In this document: positions 6,004 to 8,063 of the stretch, piece by piece | Layout: each line of letters starts with the position of its first letter | Numbering within the stretch: position 1 is the stretch's first letter | NCBI GenBank assembly: GCA_030727085.1 | Contig: JANRCF010000049.1 | Span: forward strand, 4,535 to 12,597 | Length of the DNA: 8,063 bases | Direction: 5' to 3' | Source of the DNA: Alphaproteobacteria bacterium | GTDB lineage: Bacteria; Pseudomonadota; Alphaproteobacteria; Paracaedibacterales; CAIOTO01 | The notes under the pieces: model-generated | The model's database searches: none | Seen by the model: only the letters and a program-made list of their open reading frames with translations | What the model was told of the DNA's origin: nothing | Translations under genes and position numbers: made by a program

Positions 6004-7056
6004 ATGAAAGTTATTTCTTTATTTAATAAAAGTTCAATTGCTTTTATTAACAAACTAAGCAAGGACATTAACCATAAAGAGGTTGTCGAAAGTGTTATGA
6101 AAGATAGCGTCTTAAGCTGGCGTTTTGCGTTCTTTATTATCATTTCTGCCGGCATAGCAACATTAGGTCTTTTATCAAATTCGCCTTCTGTTATTATTGG
6201 GGCGATGCTTATTTCACCATTAATGGGATCGATTGTTTCTCAAGGTTTTGCGCTTGCAACGTTGAATATTAATCTATTTAAGACAAGCACAATTTGCATG
6301 TCGGCTGGAGCATTACTAGGCATACTAACATCATTTGTGATTGTATCATTGTCACCTCTCTTTGCGATCACTCCAGAGATTATTGCACGAACAAATCCTA
6401 ACTTGTTTGATCTATTAGTAGCGATTCTTTCGGCCATGGCGGCTGGTTACAGCTTTATTAACCAGCGCGAGTCATCAATAGTTGGAGTGTCTATTGCCAC
6501 ATCGTTAATGCCACCTTTGTGCGTGACAGGCTTTGGGTTAGCTATTGGAAATATGGGCGTAGCAAAAGGATCTTTTTTTCTTTTTATGACAAATTTAGTA
6601 GCGATTTGCATTGCAATTTTTTTATTCAGCAAACTTTATGGTTTTAAAAAAAGAGGTGATAAACCTATTCGTCCTCTCGATTGGATTTTAGGTGCTTCCG
6701 CATTACTAATATTGGCCATTCCTCTCAGCGTTTCGTTAAAGAATATCTCGCATCAATCATACATCATTAAGACTTGCAAAAAGGAAATTGATTTCTATTT
6801 TAAAGATGAAACATATAATCTTAATAATTTTACAGTTTCGTTTGAGGGCTCTAAGATAAATATCAAAGCCGTTGTAGGCGTTAAATATTATAAATCAAAT
6901 GCAGAAAGAGATATTTCAGAGAAAATAAACAATAAAATTAATAAAGAAATGAGTTTAAGTATTACTCAGGTTGCATTAGCAAAAGAAAAAAAATATGGAA
7001 ATAAAATTCATGTTTTAGGTAACAATGATAATAATGATGCTCTGGGCTCCCCCTAG
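6004..7056 (+). CDS. DUF389-family multi-pass membrane protein
   Basis: A 350-residue inner-membrane protein of the DUF389 ('uncharacterised hydrophobic domain') family, for which I know no established biochemical function. Family blocks are clear. SNSPSVIIGAMLISPLMG (58-75) corresponds to the conserved IIGAMLISPLMGPI motif. The second block runs through NQRESSIVGVSIATSLMPPL (153-172), ending GFGLAIGN. About six to seven membrane segments lie near 38-56, 60-85, 97-119, 135-153, 158-182, 188-210 and 226-245. A ~100-residue soluble C-terminal domain follows. I chose the ATG at 6004 over the TTG at 5998. No Shine-Dalgarno is visible. It follows the MscS gene after 188 bp on the same strand. The last codons (DALGSP) fall in a short GC-rich patch, and the stop sits 1 bp before the IS5-family remnant, so the native C-terminus may have been altered. 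Confidence 0.9.
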   Translation: MKVISLFNKSSIAFINKLSKDINHKEVVESVMKDSVLSWRFAFFIIISAGIATLGLLSNSPSVIIGAMLISPLMGSIVSQGFALATLNINLFKTSTICMSAGALLGILTSFVIVSLSPLFAITPEIIARTNPNLFDLLVAILSAMAAGYSFINQRESSIVGVSIATSLMPPLCVTGFGLAIGNMGVAKGSFFLFMTNLVAICIAIFLFSKLYGFKKRGDKPIRPLDWILGASALLILAIPLSVSLKNISHQSYIIKTCKKEIDFYFKDETYNLNNFTVSFEGSKINIKAVVGVKYYKSNAERDISEKINNKINKEMSLSITQVALAKEKKYGNKIHVLGNNDNNDALGSP

Positions 7057-7057
7057 G

Positions 7058-7384
7058 GGCGTTGTTGCACAAAAGATAATGAAGACACACTTCTCCTCAT
7101 TTTAGTTAAAACTTTATGAAACACGTCTGGCTTTGGGTATACCCAGGACTCTCATTCGATTTAAAATTCGAATGCCAATTTGTACTTCTGTGTTTTGGTT
7201 GTTTGCATCTTTCGATCTTAATTTGCCGCCAATAATGGTTTTGTATCGTGAATTTGTGTTTTCTATGCCAGACCTTCTTTCATAACAAGCAGCTTCTTGC
7301 CACGTTGAGCGTCCAACATCGTTGAGTAATTTAAAAGCAATCGTACTTCAAAATTAATGAAATTTCTATTTATGCAACAACGTC
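7058..7384 (-). mobile_element. Deletion remnant of an IS5-family element (IS903-like)
   Basis: Both ends survive. GGCGTTGTTGCACAAA (7058-7073) and the reverse complement of 7369-7384, GACGTTGTTGCATAAA, match at 14 of 16 positions. Only 327 bp lie between, against roughly 1 kb for a full element, and the interior encodes just the C-terminal end of the transposase. The internal part, including the transposase start and both Asp residues, has been deleted. The flanks show no target-site duplication. Since both ends remain, it could in principle be moved by a full-length relative (MITE-like), but no such element is in this window. Confidence 0.85.
7114..7347 (-). pseudogene. C-terminal fragment of an IS5-family transposase
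   Basis: 77 codons plus TAA remain open on the minus strand, bounded upstream by an in-frame TGA (7348-7350). The fragment contains CYERRSGIENTNSRYKTIIG, which fits the Y-(2)-R-(3)-E-(6)-K signature of IS4/IS5-type transposases exactly, including the catalytic Glu. It continues through GKLRSKDANNQNTEVQIG and ILNRMRVLGIPKARRVS, a typical IS5-family tail. The N-terminal part with the two catalytic Asp residues is absent, so it cannot act as a transposase. Confidence 0.88.
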
Positions 7385-7386
7385 TT

Positions 7387-7437
7387 GATAAATAGCAGAT
7401 TCAAGCGCGTTTAGATTTGTTTAATAAGATGCGGTAG
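7387..7437 (+). pseudogene. 3'-end remnant of a paralogue of the solenoid repeat gene
   Basis: These 51 bases align without gaps to the last 51 bases of the intact solenoid gene (3536-3586) with 46 identities. Read in the same frame they give DK-stop-QIQARLDLFNKMR-stop against DKQHIQARLDLLNKMR-stop. A nonsense codon replaces a Gln and one Leu is changed to Phe. Similarity begins 3 bases after the right end of the IS5-family remnant and fades after the stop codon. The remnant is best explained as the tail of a second, diverged gene copy that an IS insertion cut off. Confidence 0.85.
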
Positions 7438-7625
7438 TGTTCTCTTGCTAGTTTTCATCTGGTTTGACCAGATGATTCATCTTTGAGTAGCACTTTTCTT
7501 TGAATGTGGATCCTCGGTCAAGTACGGGGAAAACTGTAGTGATGTGTGCTGCTCTCCTTCCTCTTGTTTTTTAAATCACTGACATGATAGGTTTTAGATA
7601 AAGAGCCAACTGCTGAGTATCCATT
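7438..7625. other. Intergenic stretch with a stem-loop, no gene seen
   Basis: Between the gene remnant and the HIT gene I find no credible coding region. It contains a perfect 8-bp hairpin with a 3-base loop, CATCTGGT (7456-7463) and ACCAGATG (7467-7474), without a following T-tract, and the palindromic relative at 7508-7530. A promoter for the HIT gene should lie here, but no convincing hexamer pair stands out. Confidence 0.5.
7508..7530 (-). repeat. Degenerate copy of the REP-like palindrome
   Basis: On the minus strand this reads TCCCCGTACTTGACC followed by GAGGATCC. It parallels the element at 3630-3652 (TCCCCGGACGTGATCC then GGGGATC) with a few substitutions and one missing base. Its own palindromy is imperfect, which suggests decay. 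Confidence 0.4.
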
Positions 7626-7997
7626 ATGTCCTACGATCCATCTAATATATTTGCACGTATTCTGCGTGGCGAAATTCCCTGTAAGAAAATAGTTGAAGAT
7701 GCTTACTTTTTAGCATTTCATGACGTTAGTCCACGCGCGCCCGTGCCCGCGTTGGTGATTCCCAAAGGTGCATTTACGGATGCGCATGATTTTCACAAAA
7801 ATGCCACTGCTGAAGAAATCGCCGGCTTTTATAAAGGTATCGCAGAGGTTGTGGATATGCTTGGTGTGTATGATGCTGGTTTTAGACAAATTAGTAATTG
7901 CGGCGTTAATGGTGGGCAAGAGGTTCCGCATTATCATATTCATATTTTAGCTGGGAGAAAGCTTGGGCCAATGGTTGGCGGTGTTAGCAGTGAATAA
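7626..7997 (+). CDS. HIT-family (histidine triad) nucleotide-binding protein, Hint-like
   Basis: A 123-residue cytosolic protein of the histidine-triad superfamily, which hydrolyses or binds purine nucleoside phosphoramidates and related AMP conjugates. The N-terminus (SNIFARILRGEIPCKKIVED) and the block AFHDVSPRAP..ALVIPKG are typical of Hint proteins. The catalytic signature is near the C-terminus: GGQEVPHYHIHILAGRKLG, with His102, His104 and His106. By analogy with Hint1, His104 is the nucleophile. Length is normal and the frame is intact. One oddity is Pro41 in APVPALVIPKG, where Hint relatives usually have His (APTH/APVH). The ATG at 7626 lacks a clear Shine-Dalgarno, but the N-terminal match supports it. 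The 66 bases after the stop (7998-8063) hold no recognisable feature. Confidence 0.93.
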   Translation: MSYDPSNIFARILRGEIPCKKIVEDAYFLAFHDVSPRAPVPALVIPKGAFTDAHDFHKNATAEEIAGFYKGIAEVVDMLGVYDAGFRQISNCGVNGGQEVPHYHIHILAGRKLGPMVGGVSSE

Positions 7998-8063
7998 TTC
8001 TTAGAATATTGCTATACATACTGTAATTGCATCTTGAAGAGAGTTACTCCATCATTTGAGCAC

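Noticed and set aside
7456..7474. Perfect 8-bp stem-loop considered as a terminator
   Set aside because: No run of T follows on either strand and there is no intact gene immediately upstream to terminate.

Overview
The window looks like part of a low-to-moderate GC alphaproteobacterial chromosome with an eroded, IS-rich accessory segment. The left edge carries the C-terminal part of NuoD (complex I), and the right edge carries a complete HIT-family protein of alphaproteobacterial type. The A/T-rich coding sequence, secreted repeat proteins, decayed insertion sequences and broken gene copies would fit a host-associated lineage such as Holosporales/Paracaedibacter relatives. That placement is inference from general character, not a search result.

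Layout. (1) 1-492: 3' end of nuoD, closed by a strong hairpin at 495-518. nuoE does not follow. (2) 529-1566, minus strand: a secreted protein built mainly of ribonuclease-inhibitor-like leucine-rich repeats, converging on nuoD, with a good sigma70-type promoter. (3) 1772-3586, plus strand: a secreted protein with a long low-complexity linker and about nine tandem ~46-residue two-helix repeats (TPR/Sel1-like alpha-solenoid). (4) 3587-7384: an accessory block. It holds an IS6-family element with an intact DD(34)E transposase but a damaged right inverted repeat, a faint second IS remnant, an MscS-type channel gene, a DUF389 membrane-protein gene, and a 327-bp deletion remnant of an IS5-family element. 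(5) 7387-7437: a 51-bp diverged copy of the last codons of the solenoid gene, starting 3 bp after the IS5 remnant ends. (6) 7438-7625: mostly non-coding, with a stem-loop and a degenerate palindromic repeat. (7) 7626-7997: the HIT-family gene.

Best reading of the history: a tandem paralogue of the solenoid gene once lay downstream of the intact copy. It was broken by an IS5-family insertion and then almost entirely lost. The space between the two gene ends now holds the MscS/DUF389 pair with IS sequences on both sides. The channel and DUF389 protein are both inner-membrane proteins and share orientation, so a joint role in envelope or osmotic stress is plausible. The 188-bp gap between them, with a possible separate promoter, means an operon is not shown. 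The two secreted repeat proteins are divergently transcribed from a ~205-bp intergenic region and are the best candidates for undescribed lineage-specific biology.
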